Assembly (NCBI GenBank): GCA_027660625.1
Contig: JAQDNC010000001.1
Span: 1 to 64,000, forward strand
From: Coriobacteriaceae bacterium AM100-PB1-1D-6A
GTDB lineage: Bacteria; Actinomycetota; Coriobacteriia; Coriobacteriales; Coriobacteriaceae
DNA: 64,000 bases
Reading direction: 5' to 3'
Shown here: positions 16,809 to 27,188 of the stretch, piece by piece
How positions within the stretch are numbered: the first letter of the stretch is position 1
Layout: the number at the start of each line of letters is the position of its first letter
Translations under genes and position numbers: made by a program
The notes under the pieces: model-generated
Told to the model about the DNA's origin: nothing
Databases searched by the model: none
Seen by the model: the letters and a program-made list of their open reading frames with translations, nothing else

Positions 16809-18524
<1,716 letters not shown>

Positions 18525-18550
18525 GGCCGACAAGGTCTAGAACTCCCACC

Positions 18551-18695
18551 GGGAATCCGGGGGCGTGACGGGGGTTTCTCTCCGGAACGTCCTCGGACAT
18601 GCAAAGAGGCTCCGCATCGCGCTTCGCGCTGCGGAGCCTCTTTGCGTCCTGCGGAATGTTCCGGAGAGAAACCCCCGTCACGCCCCCGGATTCCC
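18551..18695. repeat. 145-bp giant palindrome downstream of groEL
   Basis: The 65-nt arms are 18551-18615 and 18631-18695. Reading inward, 38 bases pair perfectly (starting GGGAATCCGGGGGCGTGACG), a 12-base stretch does not pair, and 15 bases pair again (GCAAAGAGGCTCCGC), closing on a GC-rich loop that is itself self-complementary. There is no ORF. It is similar in size class to the element at 16148-16368 but unrelated in sequence. Confidence 0.88.
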
Positions 18696-18862
18696 TGCGT
18701 TTACGGCTTTGAGGTCGGCGTGGGCGGAGATCGTGGCTGATGGGGATACATGTCCCGGTCGCTGTTTCGCGGCTTTGCCGCGAAAGGCGCGCTACTTTGG
18801 GATGGGTGGGGAACGTGGTTGTTGCGGCAACTGATCCCCGCCATAAATTACCCTTGGCATAC

Positions 18863-18890
18863 TTGCGCGAAAACCTGCCCGTGCTACACT
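18863..18890 (+). promoter_or_regulatory. Promoter of the riboflavin uptake operon
   Basis: TTGCGC at 18863 and TACACT at 18885 lie 16 bases apart. They are placed so that transcription would begin just before the FMN aptamer. Confidence 0.5.
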
Positions 18891-18901
18891 TGCAATTGCT
18901 G

Positions 18902-19080
18902 TTTCAGGGCGGGGTGAAATTCCCCACTGGCGGTAAATCGGGCGGTGCCAAAGGGGTGCCGTGGCGCAGGCGAGGACCTGCGTCGAGCCGATGAGTCCGC
19001 GACCCGTGCGTGCGTTGGTTCGCATGCCGGCTGAACTGGTGAGATCCCAGTACCAACGGTTAGAGTCCGGATGAAAGAGG
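18902..19080 (+). ncRNA. FMN riboswitch (RFN element)
   Basis: The conserved RFN parts appear in order: TTCAGGGCGGGGTGAAATTC, CCCACTGGCGGT, a variable GC-rich arm, GAGTCCGCGA, CTGAACTGGTGAGATCCCAG, TACCAACGGTTAGAGTCCGG and ATGAAAGAGG. The aptamer ends about 11 bases before the ribU start codon and no terminator lies between them. FMN binding therefore most likely controls ribosome access rather than transcription. The gene behind it is a riboflavin-type ECF substrate component, which fits the ligand. Confidence 0.97.
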
Positions 19081-19091
19081 CAGGTGATCTT

Positions 19092-19682
19092 ATGTCTGAA
19101 CAGTCGCAGCATATCCATTTTGAGAACACGAATAGGTGGAGCACCAAACAGCTCGTTACCATGGCGTTGATGTGCGCCTTGGGCGCCCTGTTTATGTACG
19201 TGCAGCTGCCCATCCTTCCTTCGGCGCCGTTTTTGACCTATGACCCGTCGCTGGTGCCGGCGATGGTGTGCGGATTTGCGTATGGCCCCGGTGCTGGTAC
19301 CGCTGTTGCCGCTATGGCGATCGTTATTCATGCGCTCACTACGGGTGACTGGGTCGGCGCGCTTATGAATCTGGTTGCCACGCTGGGCTACATTCTGCCC
19401 GCGGCTATCGTCTACCAGAAGATGCATACCTATAAGGGTGGCGTGATTGGCCTGGTGCTCGGCGTTATTGCTGCTACGGCGTTGTCTATGGTCGCAAACC
19501 TTACCATTGGCGTATGGTTCTGGTATGGCTCGGTCGATGTGATCGCCCCACTCATGATTCCTGCCGTGCTGCCGTTCAACCTTATCAAGACCGTGCTCAA
19601 CTCGGTGCTGACGCTCGCGGTGTACAAGGCGGTCTCTAATCTCATCACGCCCAAGAAGGACCAGGTCAAAGGCCGCGCATGA
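19092..19682 (+). CDS. ribU: ECF transporter S component, riboflavin (RibU)
   Basis: This is the membrane substrate-binding subunit for riboflavin of an energy-coupling-factor transporter. The 196-residue protein has about six hydrophobic helices. The early segment LVTMALMCALGALFMYVQLP carries the ALxxALxxxxxY-type S-component motif, and FLTYDPSLVPAMVCGFAYGP is typical of RibU. The FMN riboswitch upstream fixes the substrate. Its stop overlaps the start of the ATPase gene (ATGA-type overlap), so it is coupled to a complete EcfAT module. Confidence 0.92.
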   Translation: MSEQSQHIHFENTNRWSTKQLVTMALMCALGALFMYVQLPILPSAPFLTYDPSLVPAMVCGFAYGPGAGTAVAAMAIVIHALTTGDWVGALMNLVATLGYILPAAIVYQKMHTYKGGVIGLVLGVIAATALSMVANLTIGVWFWYGSVDVIAPLMIPAVLPFNLIKTVLNSVLTLAVYKAVSNLITPKKDQVKGRA

Positions 19683-21583
19683 TTGAGTGTCGGGGCGTTT
19701 CCTTTAGCTACGATGGCGCTGCGAAAGCGCTCGATGGTATCAATCTGAACATCGAGGATGGCGAGTTTTTCTGCATCCTCGGTGGCAATGGGTCGGGCAA
19801 GTCGACGTTTGCCAAGCATCTGAATGCACTGTTGCAGCCCGATGCGGGCACGGTACGCGTCAACGGCATGGATGCGTCCGACCCCGAGCTGGTCTACGAC
19901 ATTCGTTCGACCGCGGGCATGGTATTCCAGAATCCCGATGACCAGCTGGTGGCAACGCTTGTCGAAGATGACGTTGCGTTTGGTCCCGAAAACCTTGGTG
20001 TGCCATCGATGCAAATTGCGCAGCGTGTACGCGAGGCGCTGAAGGGCGTGGGCCTGGTAGGCTTTGAGCGCCATGAGACCCATGCGCTTTCGGGCGGCCA
20101 AAAGCAGCGCGTGGCGCTTGCCGGCGTGCTCGCCATGGAGCCGCGCGTGCTCATTTTGGATGAGGCTTCTTCGATGCTCGATCCACGTGGACGCAAGGGC
20201 CTCATGAAGGCTTGCCACGCGTTGCACAATCGTGGCATGACCATCGTGATGATTACGCACTTTATGGAAGAGGCCGCCGAGGCCGATCGCGTTGCTGTCT
20301 TCCAAGCGGGCCGCGTTGCCATGCTCGGTAAGCCCGAGGAAATCTTGACGCGGGCGGACGAACTTGCGCAGCTCAACCTGGATATGCCGGCGTCGTGCTG
20401 CCTAGGTAGGGCACTTCGTGAGAAGGGCGTTTCCGTTTGCGCGCAGGTGCGCGAGGCAGATATGGTCGCCGAGATTGCACAGGCTTATGCCGAGCGGAGC
20501 GGGACGGACATCGCAGGGCATCCTTCCGCATCCGATTCTCATGTGCTTGACAATGGATCCTCTGCGGCCGACGGGATAGCCGCGTCGGAGCCCGTTATCG
20601 AGATCTCGCACCTCTCGCATAGTTACTCGCTGAGCGCCCGCGAGCGCCGTCGATGGCGCAAGCGCTCGACCACTGCGGACGCATCGAGCAAACAAGCTCT
20701 TTGGGGCAACGATCCAAACAGCCCCTGGGCGCTACGTGATGTTTCGCTGACGGTGCGCCGCGGCGAGTTTCTGGGATTGGCGGGTCATACCGGCTCGGGT
20801 AAATCGACGCTGGTTCAGCATCTCAACGGGTTGATTCGTCCGCAGGAGGGAAGCGTTTGCGCGCTGGGGCTCGACCTATCAAGCAAGAAAGACGCCGCCG
20901 CGGTTAAGGCCAAGGTCGGCGTGGTGTTTCAGTATCCCGAGCGCCAGCTATTTGCCGAGACCGTGGCGCAGGACGTGGCGTTTGGCCCGCGCAACCTTGG
21001 CCTGCCAGAAGACGAGGTTGCACGCCGTGTCGCATCATCGCTTGCACGCGTGGGCCTCGACCTTGCCGCGATAGGCGACAAGAGCCCCTTTGAGCTTTCG
21101 GGCGGCCAGCAGCGCCGCATGGCGTTTGCCGGCGTGCTCGCCATGGAACCTGAGGTGCTGGTGCTCGACGAGCCCATGGCAGGCCTCGATCCGGCTGCCC
21201 GCAGGGATTTCCTAGGGCTCATCGGTCGACTCCATCGCGAGGGGCTGACCGTTGTCATGGTTTCGCACAGCATGGATGACCTGGCAAATTGTTGTGACCG
21301 TATCGTTGTGATGAACGAGGGCGCCGTGTTTGCCGAGGGAACGCCCGCGCAGGTGTTTGCGCGCGCGAACGAGCTCAAATCGATCGGCCTGGGCGTTCCT
21401 GCCGCCCAGCGCATGGCGCTGGCGCTTGCGCAAGCCGGTGTGCCGCTCCGCTGCGACAAGCTTTATACGGTTGAGGCGCTAGCCGACGAGTTGGCCGGCT
21501 TGCTGCTGGGCTGCGCGGACGTGCCTTTGAGGGTTCCGTGTCAGGCTGGTTCCAAGGCGCCCACGCGAGAGGAGGGCTGCTAA
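19679..21583 (+). CDS. Fused ECF transporter ATPase (EcfA1-EcfA2)
   Basis: This 634-residue protein carries two complete ABC ATPase domains that are separate EcfA1 and EcfA2 subunits in most Firmicutes. Domain 1 has Walker A GGNGSGKST at about residue 37 and LSGGQKQRVALAG. Domain 2 begins near residue 300 and has Walker A GHTGSGKST at about 370 and LSGGQQRRMAFAG. A poorly conserved linker of about 65 residues (225-300) joins them. It powers riboflavin uptake with RibU and EcfT. It overlaps ribU at its start, and its stop TAA shares a base with the ecfT start. Whether it serves other S components in the cell cannot be seen here. Confidence 0.93.
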   Translation: MIECRGVSFSYDGAAKALDGINLNIEDGEFFCILGGNGSGKSTFAKHLNALLQPDAGTVRVNGMDASDPELVYDIRSTAGMVFQNPDDQLVATLVEDDVAFGPENLGVPSMQIAQRVREALKGVGLVGFERHETHALSGGQKQRVALAGVLAMEPRVLILDEASSMLDPRGRKGLMKACHALHNRGMTIVMITHFMEEAAEADRVAVFQAGRVAMLGKPEEILTRADELAQLNLDMPASCCLGRALREKGVSVCAQVREADMVAEIAQAYAERSGTDIAGHPSASDSHVLDNGSSAADGIAASEPVIEISHLSHSYSLSARERRRWRKRSTTADASSKQALWGNDPNSPWALRDVSLTVRRGEFLGLAGHTGSGKSTLVQHLNGLIRPQEGSVCALGLDLSSKKDAAAVKAKVGVVFQYPERQLFAETVAQDVAFGPRNLGLPEDEVARRVASSLARVGLDLAAIGDKSPFELSGGQQRRMAFAGVLAMEPEVLVLDEPMAGLDPAARRDFLGLIGRLHREGLTVVMVSHSMDDLANCCDRIVVMNEGAVFAEGTPAQVFARANELKSIGLGVPAAQRMALALAQAGVPLRCDKLYTVEALADELAGLLLGCADVPLRVPCQAGSKAPTREEGC

Positions 21584-22383
21584 TGGAGGCGTTCTCATTT
21601 GGCAGCTACTATCCCGGGGATAGCGCGGTGCATCGCCTGGATCCGCGTACTAAGTTGCTCCTAGGTTTCGCATTTCTGGTCACCGTGCTCACCGTCGGAA
21701 GCTTTTGCGGGCTGGTTCCGGTCGCATTTTTTGTCGTGCTGGTCTATCTCGCAGCCCGGGTGCCGTTGCGCCGGGTCCTATCATCGATGGCACCATTGCT
21801 GGCGATTGTCGTGGTGGTCGCGGTGCTCAACCTGTTTTCCGACCAGAGTGGCCGCATCCTGTGGCAGCTTGGCTTTTTGCAGGTGAGCGAGGGCTCGCTG
21901 CGTTCTGCGGCGTTTATGGCGTGCCGTCTGACCCTGATGATGGCCGGCATGAGCGCCATTACACTCACCACACCGACACTCGACCTCACCGCGGGTTTTG
22001 AGCGCCTGCTCGCACCATTTGCGCGCGTGGGGCTTCCGGCGCACGAGCTCGGCATGATTATGGGTATCGCGCTGCGGTTTATGCCGCAATTTGCCACCGA
22101 GATGAAACAGACGACCGATGCACAGGCAAGTCGCGGCGCGCGCGTGACGGGCGGTCCGCTCGGCGGTGTGCGCATGCTCGGCAGTGTGGCGATTCCGCTG
22201 TTCACCGGCGTGTTCCGTCATGCCGAGACGCTTTCGGCCGCCATGGATGCGCGCTGTTATCACGGCGAGCAGGGACGCACGCGTCTGCATGCGCTTGCGT
22301 TTGGCCGGGGGGATGTACTGGCAGCGCTGGCGATGGCGCTGCTGGTGACATGCGTTGTCGTTATCAATCTTCAACTCGTCTAA
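21583..22383 (+). CDS. ecfT: ECF transporter transmembrane component EcfT
   Basis: This is the membrane scaffold that couples ATPase movement to the S component. The 266-residue protein has about five or six membrane helices. The start segment HRLDPRTKLLLGFAFL is the EcfT hallmark. Of the two coupling motifs, A-x-x-SRG is seen as AQASRGAR and the second as AMDARCYHG. Its ATG overlaps the preceding stop (TAATG), and the ribosome-binding site is GAGGAGGG inside the ATPase gene. It completes the riboflavin ECF operon. Confidence 0.93.
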   Translation: MEAFSFGSYYPGDSAVHRLDPRTKLLLGFAFLVTVLTVGSFCGLVPVAFFVVLVYLAARVPLRRVLSSMAPLLAIVVVVAVLNLFSDQSGRILWQLGFLQVSEGSLRSAAFMACRLTLMMAGMSAITLTTPTLDLTAGFERLLAPFARVGLPAHELGMIMGIALRFMPQFATEMKQTTDAQASRGARVTGGPLGGVRMLGSVAIPLFTGVFRHAETLSAAMDARCYHGEQGRTRLHALAFGRGDVLAALAMALLVTCVVVINLQLV

Positions 22384-22413
22384 GCTCGATTCGAGCGCAA
22401 GAAAGGGGTCTCT

Positions 22414-22860
22414 ATGACCGACATCGATCGCACGGCTCAGCTCGAGCGCGTCTGCTCGTACCTCAGGCGCATTCCGGCGTGGTATCTTGCCACGACCGAT
22501 GCGAGCGACGGGTATCAGCCCCGCGTGAGGCCGTTTTCGTTTGCCATGGTCGATGACGGCAAGCTGTGGTTTTGCACGTCGCGCGACAAGGACGTGTGGG
22601 CGGAGTTGAGCGCGAATCCCAAGTTTGAGGTATCGGGCTGGAAGCCGGGGGAGTGCTGGATCGTGTTAACTGGCGAGGCCGCGCTCGAGGACGATGCAGT
22701 CGTGAGCGACAAGGTGCGCCAGGCAGGCTTTAGGCACATGGTGGGCATTGGCGAGCAACACGATAGCGCCAACGACGGTCGCCTTGCGTTCTTCTCGGTC
22801 CGCAACATCGCCGCGCGATTCTGCGATATCGACGGCAGCGAAGAGCTCCTTGAGCTCTAA
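22414..22860 (+). CDS. Pyridoxamine 5'-phosphate oxidase-like flavin-fold protein 1
   Basis: This 148-residue split-barrel protein is of the PNPOx-like/FMN-binding superfamily. Motifs are IPAWYLATTDASD, PRVRPFSFAMVDDGKLWFCT and KDVWAELSANPKFEVSGW. Such proteins usually bind FMN, F420 or haem; the substrate is unknown. It starts 30 bases after ecfT with an AAAGGGG site, so it is probably part of, or read through from, the FMN-controlled operon. The next gene is a clear paralogue in tandem. Confidence 0.87.
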   Translation: MTDIDRTAQLERVCSYLRRIPAWYLATTDASDGYQPRVRPFSFAMVDDGKLWFCTSRDKDVWAELSANPKFEVSGWKPGECWIVLTGEAALEDDAVVSDKVRQAGFRHMVGIGEQHDSANDGRLAFFSVRNIAARFCDIDGSEELLEL

Positions 22861-22880
22861 TTTCCCAAATTGACTATCCA
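22861..22880 (+). repeat. Partial copy of the CCCAAATTGACTA motif after a stop codon
   Basis: TTTCCCAAATTGACTATCC begins at the base after the TAA of the first PNPOx-like gene. It shares CCCAAATTGACTA with 2339-2365 and 36796-36822. Confidence 0.45.
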
Positions 22881-22914
22881 TTCCAAAAAGACTGGTCAGG
22901 CGACAGGAGGAAAC

Positions 22915-23325
22915 GTGGACGGATTGAATACGGTGCTGGAGTATCTGACGTCGGTGCCGGCGTGGTATCTGGCGACGAGCGTGGACGGGCAGCCGCATGT
23001 GCGTCCGTTCTCGTTTGCGCAGATCCAGGACGGCAAGCTGTGGTTTGTGACAGCGCGCACCAAAGATGTGTGGCAGGAGCTGCTGCAAAACCAGCGCTTT
23101 GAGGCCACGAGTTGGTGGCCGGGCCATGGTTGGTTGATTCTGCGCGGGCGTGCGGGACTGGAAGACCGGGCTTCGAGCGAAATGCGCGAGGCCGGATGGA
23201 AACATCTTGAGCGCTTGAGCGAGCACTATGAGGGGCCTAACGACCCCGCGCTCGTCTTCTTTAGCGTCGAGGATCCCGAGGCATTTATCTGCAATCACGA
23301 CGAATGGGTGCCGGTCGAGCTCTAG
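22915..23325 (+). CDS. Pyridoxamine 5'-phosphate oxidase-like flavin-fold protein 2
   Basis: This 136-residue paralogue of the preceding gene has the same motif ladder: VPAWYLATSVDGQPHVRPFS, IQDGKLWFVTARTKDVWQEL, and LRGRAGLEDRAS. The GTG at 22915 is chosen over an upstream TTG because ACAGGAGGAAAC directly precedes it. It lies 54 bases after its paralogue and is likely co-transcribed. The tandem pair behind a riboflavin importer suggests flavin-dependent roles, which is inference from context only. Confidence 0.85.
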   Translation: MDGLNTVLEYLTSVPAWYLATSVDGQPHVRPFSFAQIQDGKLWFVTARTKDVWQELLQNQRFEATSWWPGHGWLILRGRAGLEDRASSEMREAGWKHLERLSEHYEGPNDPALVFFSVEDPEAFICNHDEWVPVEL

Positions 23326-23362
23326 CCAGCTGGCTCATCCTAACAACTTAGTTTTCGCATGG

Positions 23363-23416
23363 GCGGGCCCCGTATTGCCCGGCGCTGTAAGGAGTGCCGG
23401 TCAATACGGGGCCCGC
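23363..23416. terminator. GC-rich hairpin between the PNPOx pair and argC
   Basis: GCGGGCCCCGTATTG (23363-23377) and CAATACGGGGCCCGC (23402-23416) form a 15-bp perfect stem, with CCGGC/GCCGG inside. The following T-run is weak, so it may be a terminator for the upstream operon or another palindromic element. Confidence 0.6.
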
Positions 23417-23460
23417 TCTATTTGTCAATTCCTCCAAGCGAATGTGTCGGGAATGTTTCA

Positions 23461-23497
23461 ATGCATGAACATGCAAGCTATTTACGTATTCATGCAT
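23461..23497. promoter_or_regulatory. Candidate ArgR operator upstream of argC
   Basis: TGCATGAACATGCA (23462-23475) is a perfect palindrome. ATGCATGAA (23461) and TTCATGCAT (23489-23497) form a wider inverted repeat. These AT-rich TGCAT/ATTCA-type half-sites resemble ARG boxes, and the site is 86-122 bases upstream of the first arg gene. No argR gene is in the window. Confidence 0.45.
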
Positions 23498-23582
23498 CTT
23501 TTGGTGCTAAAGTTTCAACCCACTTCATAACGACCGCTGCGAAATGCGCATCGGTGCATAAATCGCAGACAAGGAGTCTGAT

Positions 23583-24653
23583 ATGTCTTTGAAGGTTGGA
23601 ATCGTCGGCGCGGCTGGATATGCCGGAGCCGAGCTCATTCGCCTCGTGCTCGGTCATCCCGAGTTTGAACTTGTTGCCATTACGTCCAACGCCGATGCCG
23701 GCCAGCCGCTGTCCGCGGTGTATCCGAGCTTTGCTGGCGTGAGCGATCTGGTTTTCACCACGCATGACGCCCCTGAGCTCAAGGGCTGCGATGCGGTCTT
23801 TCTTGCCGTGCCGCACACGGCTGCCATGGCACAGGTGCCCGCCCTGCTTGCCGCGGGCGTTTCCTGCTTTGATCTTTCGGCCGATTACCGTCTGAGCGAC
23901 CCGTCCGTCTTTGAGGCATGGTATGCCGCCGAGCACACGAGCCCCGAGCTGCTCAAGACCCGCACTTTTGGCCTGCCCGAGCTGTTCTGTCAGGACTTAG
24001 AGACTGCTGCTTCCAGCCATGCCGCCGGAAAGCCCGTGTTGGTCGCCTGCGCCGGCTGCTATCCCACCGCAACGAGCCTTGCAGCCGCTCCTGCCGTGCG
24101 TGCGGGCTGGGTGGCCGAGAGCGGTCCCGTGATCGTTGACGCTATCAGCGGCGTGACGGGTGCCGGCAAGTCCTGTAACGCCCGCACCCATTTTTGCGGC
24201 GCGGACGAGAACCTGGAAGCCTATGGCGTGGGCAAGCATCGTCATACGCCCGAGATCGAGCAGATACTCGGCCTGGCCGACCGCATCGTCTTCACCCCGC
24301 ACTTGGCACCGCTCAAGCGCGGCCTGCTTTCCACGGTGACGATGCCGCTCGCGCCGCAGGCTCTCGACGCGCTGGTTCTTGAGGATGTCGTCGACCATTA
24401 CAAGAAGTTTTACGCCGGTCGCACCTTTGTGCGCGTGCTCGATGCCGGCCAGCAGCCCAAGACGGCTTCGGTCGTCGGTACCAATGCCGCCCAGATTGGC
24501 CTTGCGCTCAACAAGCGTGCAGGCGTGCTGGTGGCGACGGGCGCCATCGACAATTTGTGCAAGGGTGCTGCGGGCCAGGCGGTCCAGTGCGCCAACATCG
24601 TTTTTGGCTTTGACGAGCGACGAGGCTTGCCCACAGTGGCGTGCCCGGTGTAG
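23583..24653 (+). CDS. argC: N-acetyl-gamma-glutamyl-phosphate reductase
   Basis: ArgC catalyses step 3 of arginine synthesis: NADPH-dependent reduction of N-acetylglutamyl phosphate to the semialdehyde. The 356-residue product has the N-terminal nucleotide-binding GAAGYAGAELIRL and the active-site Cys in ACAGCYPTATSLA (about residue 153). The conserved HRHTPEIEQIL and HLAPLKRGLLSTV follow. It is first in argC-argJ-argB-argD, and a palindromic candidate operator lies upstream. The start ATG follows AAGGAG. Confidence 0.97.
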   Translation: MSLKVGIVGAAGYAGAELIRLVLGHPEFELVAITSNADAGQPLSAVYPSFAGVSDLVFTTHDAPELKGCDAVFLAVPHTAAMAQVPALLAAGVSCFDLSADYRLSDPSVFEAWYAAEHTSPELLKTRTFGLPELFCQDLETAASSHAAGKPVLVACAGCYPTATSLAAAPAVRAGWVAESGPVIVDAISGVTGAGKSCNARTHFCGADENLEAYGVGKHRHTPEIEQILGLADRIVFTPHLAPLKRGLLSTVTMPLAPQALDALVLEDVVDHYKKFYAGRTFVRVLDAGQQPKTASVVGTNAAQIGLALNKRAGVLVATGAIDNLCKGAAGQAVQCANIVFGFDERRGLPTVACPV

Positions 24654-24680
24654 CACATTCGATTGTTAGCGATTTGGCAG

Positions 24681-24764
24681 TCGGGTATCGAGTTGGGCGC
24701 CACTTTTAAGCTGGTCTACTAATTGCGACCGGTATGGCGTGTCAGCCGATGCCCGCTTTTTTAT
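24681..24764 (+). terminator. Long-loop hairpin with U-run between argC and argJ
   Basis: CGGGTATCG and CGATGCCCG pair across about 55 bases and are followed by CTTTTTTATTTG. It could be a partial terminator or an attenuator that lowers argJBD relative to argC. The large loop makes this uncertain. Confidence 0.4.
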
Positions 24765-24788
24765 TTGATATAAGGAGTCGTAGGGACG

Positions 24789-26057
24789 ATGGATACCGAC
24801 CTGATTGATATTAAGATTCGCGCCGTCGAGGGTGGCGTTACGGCGGCAGCTGGCTTTAAGGCCGCAGGCATCCATGCGGGATTCCGGAAGAATCCCGAGC
24901 GCTTGGACTATGCGCTCGTCGTGCCCGATAAGCCCTGTCCCGGCGCCGGCGTGTTTACGAGCAACCGCTTTTGCGCGGCGCCCGTGCAGGTGAGTCGTGT
25001 CAACCTGGGCGGTGCGGACAAGGGCTATGGCAACATCGCCGGCGTTTCAATCAACTCCGGCAACGCGAATGCCGCCACGGGCGAGACCGGCCTTGCCTGC
25101 GCGCGAGAGACATGCAATATCGCGTCGCAGGTCATCGGCTGTGAACCCCAGCAGATCCTAGTTGCATCCACAGGCGTGATTGGACAGATTTTGCCGATCG
25201 ACACGTTTGAGGCAGCCGTCCCGTCCGCCTACGAGGCGCTCTCTGCCCATGGCGGTGCCGATGCGGCCCGTGCCATCATGACGACCGATACGCATTCCAA
25301 GGAGTATGCCGTTCGCTATCGCAGCGAGGCTGCGGGCCATGCGGGCAACGCTTATACGGTGGGCGGCATGTGCAAGGGCTCGGGCATGATCATGCCCAAT
25401 ATGGCCACCATGATCGCGGTCATTACTACCGATGCCCCCGTCGAGCCGGCGGCGCTCCACACCTTACTGCTCTCGACCGTTAAGCAGACCTTTAATAAGG
25501 TGACGGTCGATTCCGATACCTCGACCAACGACACCTGCATCATGCTTGCTTCTGGCGCTGCTGCCGCTGATACCGAGGCTATCGTCGAGGGCACTGATGC
25601 CTTTGACGAACTGTCCTTTGCCGTGCACGAGGTGTGCGAGAGCCTGGCGCGCAACATTGCGGCCGATGGCGAGGGTGCGTCAAAGCTCGTGACGGTTAAC
25701 GTCGCCGGCGCCGCCAACGACGAGGAAGCCGATATCGCCGCCCGCGCCGTCGCCAATTCGCCGCTCGTCAAGACCTGCATCGCCGGCCACGACTGCAACT
25801 GGGGCCGCGTCGCCATGGCGCTTGGCAAGTGCGGCGTGAAGTTTAATCAGGAAGACGTTTCCATCGACATGATGGGCATGCCCGTCTGTCGCGATGGTCT
25901 GACCGTTCCCTTTGACGAGGACGAGGCTCTGCGACGTTTTGAGGCGCCCGAGATCGTGATCTCGGCCGACCTGGGCGCAGGCGATGCGGCAACGACCGTG
26001 TGGACCTGCGACCTCACGCACGAGTACATCTCCATCAACGGTGACTACCGTTCCTAG
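24789..26057 (+). CDS. argJ: Bifunctional ornithine acetyltransferase/N-acetylglutamate synthase
   Basis: ArgJ recycles the acetyl group from N-acetylornithine to glutamate, making the arginine pathway cyclic; some members also use acetyl-CoA. The 422-residue proenzyme contains the autocleavage region MIMPNMATMIAVITTDA, where the Thr becomes the nucleophile of the beta chain. VDSDTSTNDTC and the C-terminal end ISINGDYRS are family-typical. The ATG follows AAGGAG by 9 bases. It is the second gene of the arg cluster, 135 bases after argC. Confidence 0.96.
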   Translation: MDTDLIDIKIRAVEGGVTAAAGFKAAGIHAGFRKNPERLDYALVVPDKPCPGAGVFTSNRFCAAPVQVSRVNLGGADKGYGNIAGVSINSGNANAATGETGLACARETCNIASQVIGCEPQQILVASTGVIGQILPIDTFEAAVPSAYEALSAHGGADAARAIMTTDTHSKEYAVRYRSEAAGHAGNAYTVGGMCKGSGMIMPNMATMIAVITTDAPVEPAALHTLLLSTVKQTFNKVTVDSDTSTNDTCIMLASGAAAADTEAIVEGTDAFDELSFAVHEVCESLARNIAADGEGASKLVTVNVAGAANDEEADIAARAVANSPLVKTCIAGHDCNWGRVAMALGKCGVKFNQEDVSIDMMGMPVCRDGLTVPFDEDEALRRFEAPEIVISADLGAGDAATTVWTCDLTHEYISINGDYRS

Positions 26058-26138
26058 ATTCCAGGCACGCTGCGCATCTTGCCGCGATTGCGGACGGCGG
26101 AGCACGGCACGATAACGATACGAAAGACGAGGCAGATT

Positions 26139-27119
26139 ATGAAATTCGCACGCGATTGTCGTTCGAGCGAATCCAACGAAGCAACCGCGCAGCTGCTGTT
26201 CGAAGCGCTGCCGTGGATTAAAAACCTGACCGGCAAGACGGTCGTTATCAAGTATGGCGGAGCCGCCATGGTCGATGAGCAGCTGCGCCGCGACGTGATG
26301 AGCGACATCGTTTTGCTCAAGATCATCGGTATGCGCCCCGTCATCGTGCATGGCGGCGGCAAGGCCATCAACGAGGCGCTGAGCCATTACGATATTCCCG
26401 TCGAGTTTAAGAACGGCCAGCGCGTGACCACGCCGGCGACTATGGATATCGTGCGCGAGGTGCTGGGCGGCAAGGTTAACCAGGAGCTGGTCGCCGCCAT
26501 CAACCACCACGGCAACCTGGCCGTAGGCGTGTCGGGCAGCGATGCCGGCACACTCATCGCCGAGCTGCTCGACCCCGAGCTCGGTCGCGTGGGCAAAGTG
26601 ACGCACGTCAACACCGACTATATCGAGCGCTTGCTCGATAGCGAGTACATTCCCGTTATCGCTACCGTCGCGGCGGGGGAGGACGGCGGATTCTTCAACA
26701 TCAATGCCGACACCGCTGCCGGTGCCGTTGCGGCGGCGCTTCACGCGCATAAGGCGATTTTTTTGACCGATGTCGACGGCCTGTACAAGGATTTTAGCGA
26801 CAAGGACTCGCTTATCTCCAACCTGACGCTCGACGAGGTCAACGAGATGCTCTACGGCGGAGAAGTCGACAAGGGTATGATTCCCAAGCTGCGCGCCGCC
26901 GTCGATGCGCTTGCTGCTGGCGTGTTCCGAGCCCACATCATCAACGGCACGACGCCGCACTCGCTGCTGCTGGAGTTGCTGACCGATGCTGGCGTCGGTA
27001 CCGTGATCCACTCCACCGAGACGGCCTACGAGTTCGATACGCATCCGCATCCGCTTTCGACGTTTGCGGCGCGTCTGACCGAGAACCTCGACGAGGTCGA
27101 GAAGCTCCAGACGGTCTAG
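26139..27119 (+). CDS. argB: Acetylglutamate kinase
   Basis: ArgB phosphorylates N-acetylglutamate, usually the arginine-inhibited step. The 326-residue product has the amino-acid-kinase core: VIKYGGAAM, HGGGKAINEAL and the nucleotide segment FLTDVDGLYKD. An N-terminal extension of about 25 residues may form the extra helix linked to arginine feedback in hexameric ArgB. The chosen ATG at 26139 has a weak GACGAGG site; an upstream in-frame start at 26079 lacks one. It lies 81 bases after argJ. Confidence 0.95.
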   Translation: MKFARDCRSSESNEATAQLLFEALPWIKNLTGKTVVIKYGGAAMVDEQLRRDVMSDIVLLKIIGMRPVIVHGGGKAINEALSHYDIPVEFKNGQRVTTPATMDIVREVLGGKVNQELVAAINHHGNLAVGVSGSDAGTLIAELLDPELGRVGKVTHVNTDYIERLLDSEYIPVIATVAAGEDGGFFNINADTAAGAVAAALHAHKAIFLTDVDGLYKDFSDKDSLISNLTLDEVNEMLYGGEVDKGMIPKLRAAVDALAAGVFRAHIINGTTPHSLLLELLTDAGVGTVIHSTETAYEFDTHPHPLSTFAARLTENLDEVEKLQTV

Positions 27120-27188
27120 CCGACCCGCGGTCGTCGCGTCCCTGCACCCATAGCCCTGCGCCGTACGGCGCCCAACGAAAGGCATCTC

